Source of the DNA: Actinobacteria bacterium UBA959 | Lineage (GTDB): Bacteria > Actinomycetota > Actinomycetes > S36-B12 > UBA5976 | Reading direction: 5' to 3' | DNA length: 50,311 bases | Assembly: GCA_002293025.1 (NCBI GenBank) | Contig: DBCL01000007.1 | Location: 18,864 to 69,174, forward strand | Part shown: positions 15,291 to 24,922 of the stretch, piece after piece | Layout of the letters: each line of letters starts with the position of its first letter | Position numbering within the stretch: the stretch's first letter is position 1 | Made by a program: the position numbers and the translations under genes | The notes under the pieces: generated by a model | Database searches by the model: none | The model's input: the letters and a program-made list of their open reading frames with translations, nothing else | Told to the model about the DNA's origin: nothing

Positions 15291-15680
15291 CTATTTCTTG
15301 GTAGCCCAGAATATTTCAGCAATTTCATCGATTTTGGCTAACAAATTATCTGCAACCGCCACATCGTTTGTGCCTTTAGTGCCTGCAGCTCCAGCTAACT
15401 TGGTTGCATCATTAAATAGCTGGTGCAAGTTTGGGTGGGCTTCAAAGTGATTTGGCTTGAAGTAGTCAGTCCAAAGCACCCAAAGATGCTCTTTAACTAG
15501 GTGGGAGCGCTCTTCTTTAATGCTAACTGCCCGTGCCTTGAAATCAGCATCTGAAGATGCTGCGTATTTCTCCATGCATGCCTTGACTGACTGAGCCTCT
15601 AACCGAGCTTGTGCTGGGTCATAAACGCCACATGGCAGATCGCAATGTGCTGCGGCTACGGTCTTGGATTTAATTCTCAT
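15291..15680 (-). CDS. sodN: Nickel superoxide dismutase precursor
   Basis: 129 residues. The nickel hook HCDLPCGVYDP begins at residue 12. After removal of the 11-residue propeptide, His1, Cys2 and Cys6 bind nickel and Tyr9 lines the active site. The rest is the four-helix bundle of NiSOD, including the KEHLWVLWTDYFKPNHFE block. It removes superoxide in the cytoplasm and replaces iron or manganese enzymes in many aquatic bacteria. GGGAG lies before the ATG. The processing protease gene sodX is divergent, only tens of bases away. Confidence 0.97.
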   Translation of the reverse strand: MRIKSKTVAAAHCDLPCGVYDPAQARLEAQSVKACMEKYAASSDADFKARAVSIKEERSHLVKEHLWVLWTDYFKPNHFEAHPNLHQLFNDATKLAGAAGTKGTNDVAVADNLLAKIDEIAEIFWATKK

Positions 15681-15723
15681 GGAAACTCCCTCGGACTAGT
15701 TTGTAATGCAGGAGAATACCGCT

Positions 15724-16050
15724 ATGGAGCAGATTGCGAAAGAGCAACCTCGAAGATGGCAAGTTGTTACGGTGTTGGGAGACTCAATGTTTCCGACATT
15801 AAGAGATGGCGATCAGGTATTGGTGGCCAGATCTAAGAGATTTAGACCTGGCCAAATAGTGATGTTTCATGACCCCAGTTTCCGTCTGGCAATAAAGCGT
15901 TTACAGTCATGCGAATTGGAGTCGTGGTTTGTTGAAGGCGACAATCAAGAAAACAGTATTGACTCGAGAAATTATGGTTTAGTTTCTGAATCAGACATCC
16001 AAGGGGTGGTGCTGATGAGGCTATGGCCCCGTCCTGGTGGGGTCAGTTAA
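15724..16050 (+). CDS. sodX: Nickel superoxide dismutase maturation protease (S26 family)
   Basis: 108 residues from the chosen start. It has the signal-peptidase-type Ser/Lys dyad: GDSMFPTL with Ser21 and AIKRL with Lys58, followed by FVEGDN, all family boxes. No membrane anchor is present, as expected for a cytosolic enzyme that trims the SodN propeptide to expose the nickel-binding His. An ATG at 15706 would add six residues; 15724 is preferred because AGGAG lies about nine bases before it and a TAGTTT hexamer at 15697-15702 would put the transcript start after 15706. It converges on the aldolase gene with an eight-base overlap. Confidence 0.9.
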   Translation: MEQIAKEQPRRWQVVTVLGDSMFPTLRDGDQVLVARSKRFRPGQIVMFHDPSFRLAIKRLQSCELESWFVEGDNQENSIDSRNYGLVSESDIQGVVLMRLWPRPGGVS

Positions 16051-17065
16051 CTGCAGCTTTGATTGCTGCCACAAAGGCCATTACATCTTCTTGAGTTGTA
16101 TCCCAAGAGCACATCCAACGAACTTCATTGGTGCGTTCGTCCCAAACATAAAATGGGAATTGTGGAATAACTCTAGTAATAACAGATTGTGGAACTATTG
16201 CAAAGACGCTATTCACTTCCACAGTTTGAGTAATTTTAATTCCAGGCACTTGTGCTACCTCAGTCGCAAGAAGTTGAGCCATTTTGTTCGCGTTTAATGC
16301 ATTTCGTTTCCACAAGTCATTTTCAAGAAATGCTAGAAGCTGAGCAGATGAATAACGCATTTTGCTATTTAATTGCATGAGTGTTTTTCTAATGTGCTTA
16401 ATATTGTCAGTTAGTTTTGAATTTAAAAAGATCACTGCTTCACCAGAAATAAGCCCATTCTTGGTGCCACCAAAAGAGATCACATCCACACCACATTTTG
16501 TAGTGAATTCAGCGAATGGGACATTGAGAGCAACGGCCGCATTACTGATACGGGCACCATCTAAATGCAGAAATGCATTGTGTTTGTGTGTAACTTCAGC
16601 AAGTTCAGCAATTTCAGAAACCGAGTAAACAGTGCCATATTCGGTAGATTGGGTTATGGACACGACCCTTGGTTGGGCATAATGTTCATCACCATCTCTA
16701 ATAAATGCTTGATTGACTTGCGCGGGAGTGAGTTTGGCATTTGGTGTTGGCAGATCAATTAATTTAGTACCAATAATTCTTTCTGGCGCACCACCTTCAT
16801 CAACATTTATATGGGCCTGACTTGTGCAAATCACAGCCTCCCAAGGTCGCAACATGGCTTGAAGGGCAACTACGTTGGCTCCAGTTCCATTCCATACTGG
16901 AAAAATCTGTGCAGCTTTGCCAAACACCTCTTTAATCTTGATCTCTAATTTCTGTGTTACTGAATCTGCCCCATAGGCACGGTCATGATCTTGGTTAACG
17001 GCCACCATTGATTGCAGCACGTCTGGGTGTGCAGGGGCGTAATTGTCGCTGGCAAATGAACGCAT
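16043..17065 (-). CDS. Threonine aldolase family PLP enzyme
   Basis: 340 residues. Fold-type I PLP enzyme of the beta-eliminating lyase/threonine aldolase family: begins SFASDNYAPAHPDVL, with GADSVTQKLE, NGTGANVVAL and HLDGARISNAAVAL; the PLP lysine is in SFGGTKNG. Members cleave L-threonine or allo-threonine to glycine and acetaldehyde. The strict substrate cannot be read. TAGAGT lies six bases before the ATG. Its end overlaps the sodX end by eight bases and its start is 63 bases from tldD. Confidence 0.9.
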   Translation of the reverse strand: MRSFASDNYAPAHPDVLQSMVAVNQDHDRAYGADSVTQKLEIKIKEVFGKAAQIFPVWNGTGANVVALQAMLRPWEAVICTSQAHINVDEGGAPERIIGTKLIDLPTPNAKLTPAQVNQAFIRDGDEHYAQPRVVSITQSTEYGTVYSVSEIAELAEVTHKHNAFLHLDGARISNAAVALNVPFAEFTTKCGVDVISFGGTKNGLISGEAVIFLNSKLTDNIKHIRKTLMQLNSKMRYSSAQLLAFLENDLWKRNALNANKMAQLLATEVAQVPGIKITQTVEVNSVFAIVPQSVITRVIPQFPFYVWDERTNEVRWMCSWDTTQEDVMAFVAAIKAAVN

Positions 17066-17071
17066 TGCGAA

Positions 17072-17077
17072 ACTCTA
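17072..17077 (-). promoter_or_regulatory. -10 element, leaderless promoter of the threonine aldolase gene
   Basis: On the minus strand TAGAGT, then TTCGCA, then the ATG at 17065. Confidence 0.6.
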
Positions 17078-17128
17078 AGGGGTGCCCGCCAATTGGCATT
17101 TGTGCCCCAAATACGGCAGGGTTCGCGC

Positions 17129-18622
17129 ATGGTTGATGCTGACTTTTTGAGCCTACCCCTGAAGGCCACCGCTGATGCGGCCATATCGGCTGCAAGATCT
17201 GCAGGTGCCTCTCATGTTGATGTTCGAATTGAACGCACGCGCACGGGCTTATTGCAGCTGCGAGATGCTAAGCCTGAGACCCAAACCGATGATTCGGTAT
17301 ACGGAATAGGGGTTCGCGTAATTGTTGATGGTGCTTGGGGTTTTTCATCCGCACCAGAAGTTACTTTAGATTCAGCAAAGAAGTTGGCCTTAACAGCAGT
17401 TGCGATGGCCAAGACGAGCAAGCCTCTTTCTCTGGAGTTCGTTGAATTAGTTCCAGAATCGGTTTATGCAGACCAAGTATGGACATCTAGTTACAAAATT
17501 GATCCGTTCACTGTCTCAGACTCGGAGAAGATTTCACGCTTAGCGGATTTGAGCAGTAAATTGCTTAGTTCAAAGTCTGTTAACCACGCTCAGGCCTATG
17601 TTATGTATGTTAAAGAACAAAAGTTCTATGCAGATTCATACGGCACCTCCACTACCCAGCAGCGCATCAGAACTCATGGTCAAATTGATGCAATCAGTGT
17701 GGGCGATCACGGATTTGAATCGATGCGAACTTTGGCTCAACCTGCGGGGTATGGCTGGGAGTGGATGGGTAATGATGTTTGGAATTGGGATAACGAAATA
17801 GCTGAGCTTCCAGAATTACTGGCGGGCAAAGTCGCCGCCCCAAGTGTTGAACCAGGCAGATATGACCTAGTAATTCATCCCAGTAATTTATGGCTAACTA
17901 TTCACGAATCAATAGGGCATGCAACTGAGTTAGACCGGGCTGTTGGCTATGAAGCTAACTATGCAGGTACCTCTTTTGCGACCCCAGACAAATTGGGCAC
18001 CTTGAAGTATGGAACTGAATTAATGAATATAACTGGGGATCGTTTAACTGAACATGGTTTGAGCACAGTTGGATTTGATGATGAAGGAGTCGCTGCCCAA
18101 AAGTGGGACATTGTCAAGGACGGAATATTGGTTGGATACCAACTAGACCGCAGAATTGCGGCTATTGTTGGTAAAGATCGCAGTAATGGTTGTGCTTTTG
18201 CAGACTCACCGTCACACATTCCAATTCAAAGAATGCCAAATGTGTCCTTGCAATCAAATCCAACTGGACCAGATCTGGATGGTTTAATCTCGTCCGTTGA
18301 GAACGGCATCTTGATAAAAGGTGATAACTCATGGTCTATCGACATGCAGCGTTACAACTTCCAATTCACAGGGCAACAATTCCATCACATCAAGAATGGC
18401 AAGATTGTCGGCCAACTAAAAGATGTTGCTTACCAAGCAACAACAACTGACTTTTGGGGCTCGATGGTTAATGTTGGTGGTCCAAGCACCTACGTGCTTG
18501 GTGGAGCGTTTAACTGCGGCAAAGCACAACCTGGGCAGGTGGCAGCTGTGAGTCATGGATGTCCAGCAGCAGTTTTCCAGAACATAAATGTGTTGAATAC
18601 AGTTGCGGAGGCAGGAGCATGA
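17129..18622 (+). CDS. tldD: TldD metalloprotease subunit
   Basis: 497 residues. The zinc-binding HExxxH motif is HESIGH at 259-264 with a following ELD, and the C-terminal half has the TldD blocks GCAFADSPSH, YNFQFTGQQF and GAFNCGKAQPGQ. TldD pairs with TldE to form a protease that degrades unfolded peptides and matures microcin B17-type peptides; only TldD carries the metal site. The start at 17129 (MVDADFL) is preferred over a TTG at 17093 because CAGGGT lies six bases ahead, a variant of the leaderless pattern. The stop overlaps tldE in an ATGA junction. Confidence 0.93.
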   Translation: MVDADFLSLPLKATADAAISAARSAGASHVDVRIERTRTGLLQLRDAKPETQTDDSVYGIGVRVIVDGAWGFSSAPEVTLDSAKKLALTAVAMAKTSKPLSLEFVELVPESVYADQVWTSSYKIDPFTVSDSEKISRLADLSSKLLSSKSVNHAQAYVMYVKEQKFYADSYGTSTTQQRIRTHGQIDAISVGDHGFESMRTLAQPAGYGWEWMGNDVWNWDNEIAELPELLAGKVAAPSVEPGRYDLVIHPSNLWLTIHESIGHATELDRAVGYEANYAGTSFATPDKLGTLKYGTELMNITGDRLTEHGLSTVGFDDEGVAAQKWDIVKDGILVGYQLDRRIAAIVGKDRSNGCAFADSPSHIPIQRMPNVSLQSNPTGPDLDGLISSVENGILIKGDNSWSIDMQRYNFQFTGQQFHHIKNGKIVGQLKDVAYQATTTDFWGSMVNVGGPSTYVLGGAFNCGKAQPGQVAAVSHGCPAAVFQNINVLNTVAEAGA

Positions 18623-20001
18623 TCCGGCCACAAGAAATAATCTCCCAAATTACGGCTGCCGCCGATTACGCAGACTGCATAGTCGTTGTTAATGAAGAAA
18701 CCTCAGCGAACTTGCGCTGGGCTAATAACACTTTAACTACAAACGGGGTGATTGCCAACAGAAGTGTCACGGTGATTGCATTTGTAGAAATTGACGGAGG
18801 CATGGCAGCAGGAGCAATTACTAGAACTGATGTCTCAGCAGATGAAGCAGCATCAGTTGCAGCGTTGGCAAAACAAGCTGCACTAGATGCGGGCAAAGCC
18901 GAAGATGCTTTCAAATTAGTAAAAGACTTTTCTAATGGTGACTGGGAGGCTGCTCACACCCCAACAGGACCTGAGATATTTTCTAAAGTAGCTCCTGATC
19001 TTGGCGGAATGTTTATAACGGCCAAGAAAGATGGCATTGAGTTATTTGGTTACGCGGAGCACACTCATGAAACAAGTTGGATTGGGTCCAAGGGTGGAAT
19101 TCGAATTAGACATGACCAACCAGCTGGTCGAATTGAGATGACCGGTAAGTCGCATAATCGAACACGAAGCACTTGGGCTGGCCGATCAACTCGAGACTTT
19201 TCAGATATTGACATGTTAGAAGTGGATGCTGCCATCAGGGAGCGCTTGAACTGGCAGGCAACCAAAATTGATTTGGTTGCCGGAAAATATGATGCAGTAC
19301 TTCCGCCTGGTGCCGTTGGTGACTTAATCACTTACATGCTTTGGAGCTCAGCTGGTAAAGATGCGTTCCAGGGGCAGTCGGTGTTTGCTAAAAAAGGTGG
19401 TGGCACCCGAGTTGGGGAGAAATTATCGAATGTCGATATGAATGTTTTCTCTGATCCGTCTTACCCAGGCTTAGAGTCACAAAAGTTTGTAGAGGCAACA
19501 GCAAGTTCAACATTTAGTTCAGTGTTTGATAACGGTCAAAAGATCAGTAAGTTTGACATGTTGCACAAAGGCATTTTGAAGAACTTGATCAATACACAAG
19601 CCTCTGCAGTTGAGACTTCTTTGCCATATCTGCCTCCTGGAGACAATGTCATCATGACAATTGATGGTGCTACCCGAAAAGAAGCAGATTTAATTAAATC
19701 TGTTAAGCACGGTTTGTTAATTACCTGCTTTTGGTATATCCGAATGGTGGATCCATCCACCTTATTGCTCACCGGCTTAACGCGAGATGGCGTTTACCTA
19801 ATTAAAGATGGAGAAGTAGTTGGTGCTGTTAACAACTTTAGATTTAATGAATCGCCAGTTGATCTAATCAATCGAGTTCAGGACTTCACTACGACTTCGA
19901 TTACCCAAGTTCGTGAATGGGCCGATTACATCGATCGCGTTGCCATGCCTTCCTTGCTAATCAAGGATTTCAATATGTCAACAGTGTCCGTTGCAAACTG
20001 A
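18619..20001 (+). CDS. tldE: TldE/PmbA subunit of the TldD-TldE protease
   Basis: 460 residues. It is a TldD/PmbA-family protein without the HExxxH motif, as expected for the non-catalytic partner. Family blocks include LRWANNTLTTNGV near the N-terminus and the C-terminal GLTRDGVYLIKDGEVVGAVNNFRFNES region. The start at 18619 overlaps the tldD stop (ATGA), and GGAG is four bases before it. The long in-frame extension upstream lies within tldD and is rejected. No precursor-peptide gene is seen next to the pair. Confidence 0.92.
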   Translation: MIRPQEIISQITAAADYADCIVVVNEETSANLRWANNTLTTNGVIANRSVTVIAFVEIDGGMAAGAITRTDVSADEAASVAALAKQAALDAGKAEDAFKLVKDFSNGDWEAAHTPTGPEIFSKVAPDLGGMFITAKKDGIELFGYAEHTHETSWIGSKGGIRIRHDQPAGRIEMTGKSHNRTRSTWAGRSTRDFSDIDMLEVDAAIRERLNWQATKIDLVAGKYDAVLPPGAVGDLITYMLWSSAGKDAFQGQSVFAKKGGGTRVGEKLSNVDMNVFSDPSYPGLESQKFVEATASSTFSSVFDNGQKISKFDMLHKGILKNLINTQASAVETSLPYLPPGDNVIMTIDGATRKEADLIKSVKHGLLITCFWYIRMVDPSTLLLTGLTRDGVYLIKDGEVVGAVNNFRFNESPVDLINRVQDFTTTSITQVREWADYIDRVAMPSLLIKDFNMSTVSVAN

Positions 20002-20006
20002 GTTAA

Positions 20007-23000
20007 TTAACTCAAACTTTCGTTAACCAAGGCTGCTTGCTCATCGTCATGCAATTTATGAGAGCCAACTGCTGGAGAAGATGCTTCTGGTCGGCTAACT
20101 ACTCGGATGCTCCGCTTCATAATCATTGGCAGTTGTAAACCAATAAATGGCCAAGCGCCTTGGTTAGCAGGTTCTTCTTGGGTGAACACCAAATCAATAT
20201 CATCTGGATAATGACTCAAGGCGGCAGCGATCTCAGGGGCGGGGAGTGGATACAAGCGCTCCAACCGGATTAACGCAATGTCGGTAATACCTCTAGTCTC
20301 GCGTTCGGCTAGCAAGTTGTAATAAACCTTGCCAGAGCAAAGGATCACCCTCTTAACTGATTTTTTATCCACAGATACATCATCAATTAATGGTTCGAAA
20401 GTTCCAGCCGTAAAGTCTTTGGCAGGACTGGTAGCCATCTTGCTGCGCAATAAGGATTTTGGAGTAAAAACCACCATTGGTTTGTGATGCGGTTGCTTAA
20501 CTTGCCAACGCAGCAAGTGGAAATAAGAAGCTGGCGTTGATGGGTAGGCAACAGTCATATTGTCTTGCGCACATAAACTCAAGAATCGTTCGATTCGAGC
20601 TGATGAATGATCTGGACCTTGCCCTTCGTAACCATGGGGCAGCAGCAGTACTACTGAGGAAGTTTGCCCCCATTTTTGCTCTCCAGAAGATATGAATTCG
20701 TCGACAATGGTTTGTGCACCATTAACAAAGTCACCAAATTGGGCTTCCCAGATAACTAATGCTTTTTTATTCGCAACTGAATACCCATATTCAAAACCCA
20801 TCACAGCATATTCACTTAGTAGCGAGTCGTAAATATAAAGTCGACCCTTGTTAGCTGACTTACTCAATTCCTTCAATGGGAAATAGGACTCACCAGTTTT
20901 ATTGTCAACAATTGCAGAGTGTCTTTGACCAAATGTGCCACGTCTAGAGTCTTGACCGGATAAGCGAACTAACCGATCCTCTAGAAGTAGTGAGCCAAAA
21001 GCAAACATTTCACCTGTCGCCCAGTCAACAGCATCTTCAGTAAGCATGGCGGCACGCTTTTGTAACTGAGGCAGCAATCTTGGGTGTGGGGTTAGATACT
21101 CTGGTAAATCAATAACAGTTCGAGCAATTAAATCGAGTGTTTGTCGGTCCACACCAGTTTCAACCAAATGTGGAAATAGCGGCAGGTCAGATTTTGGTGC
21201 AGGTTCAGGATCTGTAGTCAATGTTTCCTTGGTTTCTGCAAAAACTCGCTCAAGTTGTTCTTGATAATCTCGAAGGGCTTGTTCAGCTTCTTCGACTGTG
21301 ATGTCGCCTCGACCAATTAATGCTTCCGTATAGAGCTTTCTAACACTTCGCTTCGCATCGATTTTTTCATAGATTAACGGTTGGGTTAAAGATGGATCAT
21401 CCGCTTCATTGTGCCCTCGTCGGCGATAGCAGATTAAATCAATTACAACATCTTTATTGAAGGCTTGACGGTAGTCAAAGGCCAACTGGGAAACTCGCAC
21501 AACGGCTTCTGGGTCATCCCCATTAACATGAAATATTGGAGCTTGCACCATTCTGGCCACTGAAGTTGCATATGTGGAAGATCTAGATTCACTTGGGGCA
21601 GTAGTAAACCCAACTTGATTGTTAACAACTAGATGGATAGTCCCGCCAACCCGGTAACCTCGAAGCTGAGACATGTGTAATGTTTCAGCTACTACGCCCT
21701 GTCCAGCAAATGCGGCATCACCATGCATCAATATTGGAAGGACTGGGAAACCTTTTGAGCGATCCAAGAGATCAGTTTTAGCCCTGGCAATACCTTCAAG
21801 AACCGGGTTAACAGCTTCCAAGTGCGAAGGATTTGCTGCCAAATAAACCTTTATTTGTTCACCTTCAGGTGCTGTGAATTCACCTTCAGTGCCGAGGTGA
21901 TACTTAACGTCACCAGAGCCTTGAACAGACATTTTATTCTTCGGGGCGTCTTCAAATTCTCTAAAAATTTGCCCGTAGGACTTGCCAGCGATGTTTGCCA
22001 ATACATTTAATCGGCCTCGATGCGGCATCGCGATAGTCACTTCAGCTAAGCCAGCTTTTGCGGCAGACGTAAGAATTGAATCCAAGGAAGCGATTGCCGA
22101 TTCTCCACCTTCTAAGCTGAAGCGCTTTTGTCCAACGTATTTTGTTTGTAGAAAGTTTTCAAATGCTTCAGCTGCATTGAGTTTGCGTAAAATTCTTAAC
22201 TGTTCCTCGCGAGGATTCTTAACATAGCTTCGTTCTACTCGCTCTTGAATCCATTGGCGCTGCAGTGGGTCTGAAATATGCATGTATTCGACTGCAATAG
22301 ATCTGCAATAGGCCTCTCTCAACGTTTGCAAAATATCGCGCAACTTCATAAATGGTTGGCCGCCAAAACCTCCTGTAGGGAAGGTACGTTCTAGATCCCA
22401 AACAGTTAGGCCATGGCTAGACATTCGCAAATCGGGATGAGTTCGCTGCAGATATTCCAGTGGATTGGTATCTGAGATCAAATGCCCACGAGTTCGATAA
22501 GCGTGGATAAGGGCATGAACGCGAGCTACCTTGTTGATGTCGTTGTCATGGGAGGCATCAACGTCCATTGTCCATAAATAAGGTTTGAACGGAACTTTAA
22601 GTGCAGCAAATACGTCTTCATAGAAACCATCTTTGCCCAGCAATAACTCACTGACGCGCCTCAAAAATTCACCGCTACCAGCACCTTGAATTATTCGGTG
22701 ATCATATGTTGAAGTTAGAGTTAAAATCTTGCCAATGCCATTGTTAGCAATTACCTCTGGTGCTGCCCCTTGCCATTCTGCTGGGAAGTCGAGCGAGCCA
22801 ACCCCGATGATCGCGCCTTGACCCTTCATTAATCTTGGAACTGAATGCACAGTTCCAATCGTGCCTGGATTAGTGAGGCTAACGGTAGTTCCAGCAAAGT
22901 CCTCAACAGTTAACTTGTTGTCACGTGCTCTGCGCACAATGTCGTCATAAGTCGCCCAAAAAGTTGCAAAGTCCATCTGCTCTGCTGCTTTAATATTTGG

Positions 23001-23636
23001 GACAAGTAGTTGACGGGAGCCATCTGGCTTCGCTAAGTCAATTGCCAAACCAATATTTACGTTTGGGTGCTTAATTATTCCTGGTTTACCCTCAATTTCA
23101 ACATAACTTGTATTCATCGCAGGCTGCTCGTGCATGGCCCTTACCACTGCCCATGCAATTAAATGTGTAAAGGAGATTTTGCCACCGCGAGCTCTTGTTA
23201 GATGCTCATTAATAAAAGTTCTATTCTCAATTAATAAAGTTGCAGGAAGAGTTCTAACTGATGTCGCGGTTGGAACTGTCAAGCTTTCTTCCATGTTGGT
23301 AACCACTCGGGCAGCAGCTCCACGTATCTGCTCGGCAGTTGGATCAATAGTTACCACTTTTGGTTTCTCACTAGGTGCTGCTACCAAAATGGCTTCACCT
23401 GAGACTTGTTGGCTAATTGGCGTAATTTGAGGGGCTGGAATATTGACGCCATCAGTTCGAAGTCGCACCTCTGTGCGCTCAGTAGGGGAGTAATCGGCAA
23501 AGAATTCGTACCAAGCTGCATCAACAGATTTTGGGTCCCTTAAATACTGTTCATAAATCTCATCCACTAGCCATTCATTGGCCCCAAATACCGAAAGTCT
23601 TGGATCTACTCCATTTGATCCTGTGTGCTCAGACAC
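20007..23636 (-). CDS. kgd: Multifunctional 2-oxoglutarate decarboxylase/dehydrogenase (E1o fused to E2o-like domain)
   Basis: 1209 residues, close to the 1231 of M. tuberculosis Kgd. An N-terminal segment with NEWLVDEIYEQYLRDP is followed by a linker, an E2-type succinyltransferase domain (about 110-330, active block HRIIQGAGSGEF), then the thiamine-diphosphate E1 domain with GDAAFAGQGVVAE, and the C-terminal transketolase-like part. It feeds 2-oxoglutarate into the TCA cycle without a separate E2o. A GTG at 23636 is chosen because AGGAG lies five bases ahead; the longer frame to 23735 would overlap the divergent gene and lacks homology-like sequence. Confidence 0.95.
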   Translation of the reverse strand: MSEHTGSNGVDPRLSVFGANEWLVDEIYEQYLRDPKSVDAAWYEFFADYSPTERTEVRLRTDGVNIPAPQITPISQQVSGEAILVAAPSEKPKVVTIDPTAEQIRGAAARVVTNMEESLTVPTATSVRTLPATLLIENRTFINEHLTRARGGKISFTHLIAWAVVRAMHEQPAMNTSYVEIEGKPGIIKHPNVNIGLAIDLAKPDGSRQLLVPNIKAAEQMDFATFWATYDDIVRRARDNKLTVEDFAGTTVSLTNPGTIGTVHSVPRLMKGQGAIIGVGSLDFPAEWQGAAPEVIANNGIGKILTLTSTYDHRIIQGAGSGEFLRRVSELLLGKDGFYEDVFAALKVPFKPYLWTMDVDASHDNDINKVARVHALIHAYRTRGHLISDTNPLEYLQRTHPDLRMSSHGLTVWDLERTFPTGGFGGQPFMKLRDILQTLREAYCRSIAVEYMHISDPLQRQWIQERVERSYVKNPREEQLRILRKLNAAEAFENFLQTKYVGQKRFSLEGGESAIASLDSILTSAAKAGLAEVTIAMPHRGRLNVLANIAGKSYGQIFREFEDAPKNKMSVQGSGDVKYHLGTEGEFTAPEGEQIKVYLAANPSHLEAVNPVLEGIARAKTDLLDRSKGFPVLPILMHGDAAFAGQGVVAETLHMSQLRGYRVGGTIHLVVNNQVGFTTAPSESRSSTYATSVARMVQAPIFHVNGDDPEAVVRVSQLAFDYRQAFNKDVVIDLICYRRRGHNEADDPSLTQPLIYEKIDAKRSVRKLYTEALIGRGDITVEEAEQALRDYQEQLERVFAETKETLTTDPEPAPKSDLPLFPHLVETGVDRQTLDLIARTVIDLPEYLTPHPRLLPQLQKRAAMLTEDAVDWATGEMFAFGSLLLEDRLVRLSGQDSRRGTFGQRHSAIVDNKTGESYFPLKELSKSANKGRLYIYDSLLSEYAVMGFEYGYSVANKKALVIWEAQFGDFVNGAQTIVDEFISSGEQKWGQTSSVVLLLPHGYEGQGPDHSSARIERFLSLCAQDNMTVAYPSTPASYFHLLRWQVKQPHHKPMVVFTPKSLLRSKMATSPAKDFTAGTFEPLIDDVSVDKKSVKRVILCSGKVYYNLLAERETRGITDIALIRLERLYPLPAPEIAAALSHYPDDIDLVFTQEEPANQGAWPFIGLQLPMIMKRSIRVVSRPEASSPAVGSHKLHDDEQAALVNESLS

Positions 23637-23719
23637 TCGCGCTCCTGCTACTGGCTTTAGGGGATAAGCGTATCGGGCCTGCAGTGGCGGTTTGGTCAGA
23701 ATGACTACAAGGTTGTCCA

Positions 23720-24448
23720 GTGACCTCAACCACACAGCTTCAGGGCTCAGTAGCCATCATTACCGGTGGAAGCCGTGGCTTGGGTCGCTACTGTGCTGAA
23801 CAGCTGGCCAGCCAAGGTTGCAAAGTAGTGATGGTTGGCATTAATCCTCAATCTGTAGCTGATGCCCAATTGCAATTACAATCAAAAAATCTTGATGTAA
23901 TAGGTAAAGTTGCTGACGTAGCAGATCCAGTTGCGATGGATCGGTTAGTTGTTGAATTGGGCGAGTTGGCAAACCCACAGATACTCATTAACTCTGCAGG
24001 AGTGATGAGTGCCAAAATGACCAAAACACTTAGAACTTCAAATGATGAGTGGCATCGTGTGCTTGGGATAAACCTTGATGGGGTATTTAACTCGGTTAGT
24101 AGATTTGCACCGTCGATGGTTGAGCAAAGATATGGACGAATAATTAATCTTTCTGCTTGTTTAGGAAGATTCACTGGGCCTGGTTTGCTGGGCGGATTAG
24201 CTCCTTATCGAATTAGCAAGACTGGCGTTAACGCACTAACTAAAAATCTTGCTGCAGAATTGCAGTTTGGTGCTCGCAACGTGTTAGTTGATGCTGTTTG
24301 CCCTGGACACATCCAAACAGATATGGGTGGTGAAACAGCCCCTCGAACTGTGGCTCAAGGTGCCGATACTGTTTTGTGGCTAGCAACTCGTGCTCAAACC
24401 GATCAAACCGGGTTGCTATGGGAGGATAGGGAGGTAGTTCCCTATTAG
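23720..24448 (+). CDS. Short-chain dehydrogenase/reductase
   Basis: 242 residues. Classical SDR: TGGSRGLG nucleotide loop near residue 15, NSAG near 90, catalytic Ser in NLSACLG and YxxxK in PYRISK, then the PGHIQTDMGG segment. Such enzymes oxidise or reduce alcohols and ketones with NAD(P)H; the substrate is unknown. The start is GTG at 23720, with CAAGGT six bases ahead (variant leaderless pattern). It is divergent from kgd (83 bases) and heads a rightward run with the methyltransferase-like, DUF2157-like and EamA genes. Confidence 0.9.
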   Translation: MTSTTQLQGSVAIITGGSRGLGRYCAEQLASQGCKVVMVGINPQSVADAQLQLQSKNLDVIGKVADVADPVAMDRLVVELGELANPQILINSAGVMSAKMTKTLRTSNDEWHRVLGINLDGVFNSVSRFAPSMVEQRYGRIINLSACLGRFTGPGLLGGLAPYRISKTGVNALTKNLAAELQFGARNVLVDAVCPGHIQTDMGGETAPRTVAQGADTVLWLATRAQTDQTGLLWEDREVVPY

Positions 24449-24457
24449 GAGAAAGAC

Positions 24458-24922
24458 ATGACCAAAGCCAGAGTCTTAGTCTTTTTGCAGTTTGGATTGC
24501 TGGGCGCCTTATTAATGGTGCCGCAAGATACCTCCGTAGATTCTCCAGAAATTTTCACTTGGTTAGCACCCGGTCTGCAGATTCTGGCATTAACCATCTT
24601 AATTTTGGCTGCAATCGCGCTCAGACCTGCTTTAACAGTAAGTCCCATTCCAAGAGCAGATGCACCTCTCATCACTAAAGGCATTTACAAATACATTAGA
24701 CATCCAATGTATTCGGCAGTAATCGCCATTGGCGCGTCCATCATGTTGCTCAATCCAACGTTGATCACATACATACTTTGGATTTTGTTGGTTTTGACTT
24801 TGATGAATAAGGCTGAATATGAAGATGGCTTACTTCGAACCAAGCACCAAGACGCAGTCAAGTATCAACTTCGAACTGGCACATTTGCTCCTAAATTAAG
24901 GAAGGTAAATGAAATCTCGTGA
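24458..24922 (+). CDS. Isoprenylcysteine carboxyl methyltransferase-like membrane protein
   Basis: 154 residues with about four helices. The ICMT/PEMT-type SAM-binding pattern is GIYKYIRHPMYSA near residue 75, followed near the C-terminus by the paired acidic block KAEYEDGLL. Bacterial members methylate small lipids or are uncharacterised. GGAGAAA precedes the ATG, nine bases after the SDR gene, so the two are one operon. The gene overlaps the next one by 14 bases. Confidence 0.85.
   Translation: MTKARVLVFLQFGLLGALLMVPQDTSVDSPEIFTWLAPGLQILALTILILAAIALRPALTVSPIPRADAPLITKGIYKYIRHPMYSAVIAIGASIMLLNPTLITYILWILLVLTLMNKAEYEDGLLRTKHQDAVKYQLRTGTFAPKLRKVNEIS

Noticed and set aside
19999..20014. 16-base palindrome TGAGTTAATTAACTCA between tldE and kgd as a terminator or operator
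   Set aside because: No loop or GC core, and it consists mainly of the stop-codon regions of the two convergent genes.
23637..23735. N-terminal extension of kgd by 33 residues
   Set aside because: It overlaps the divergent dehydrogenase gene, has no ribosome site, and does not resemble Kgd N-termini; the GTG at 23636 has AGGAG at the right distance.
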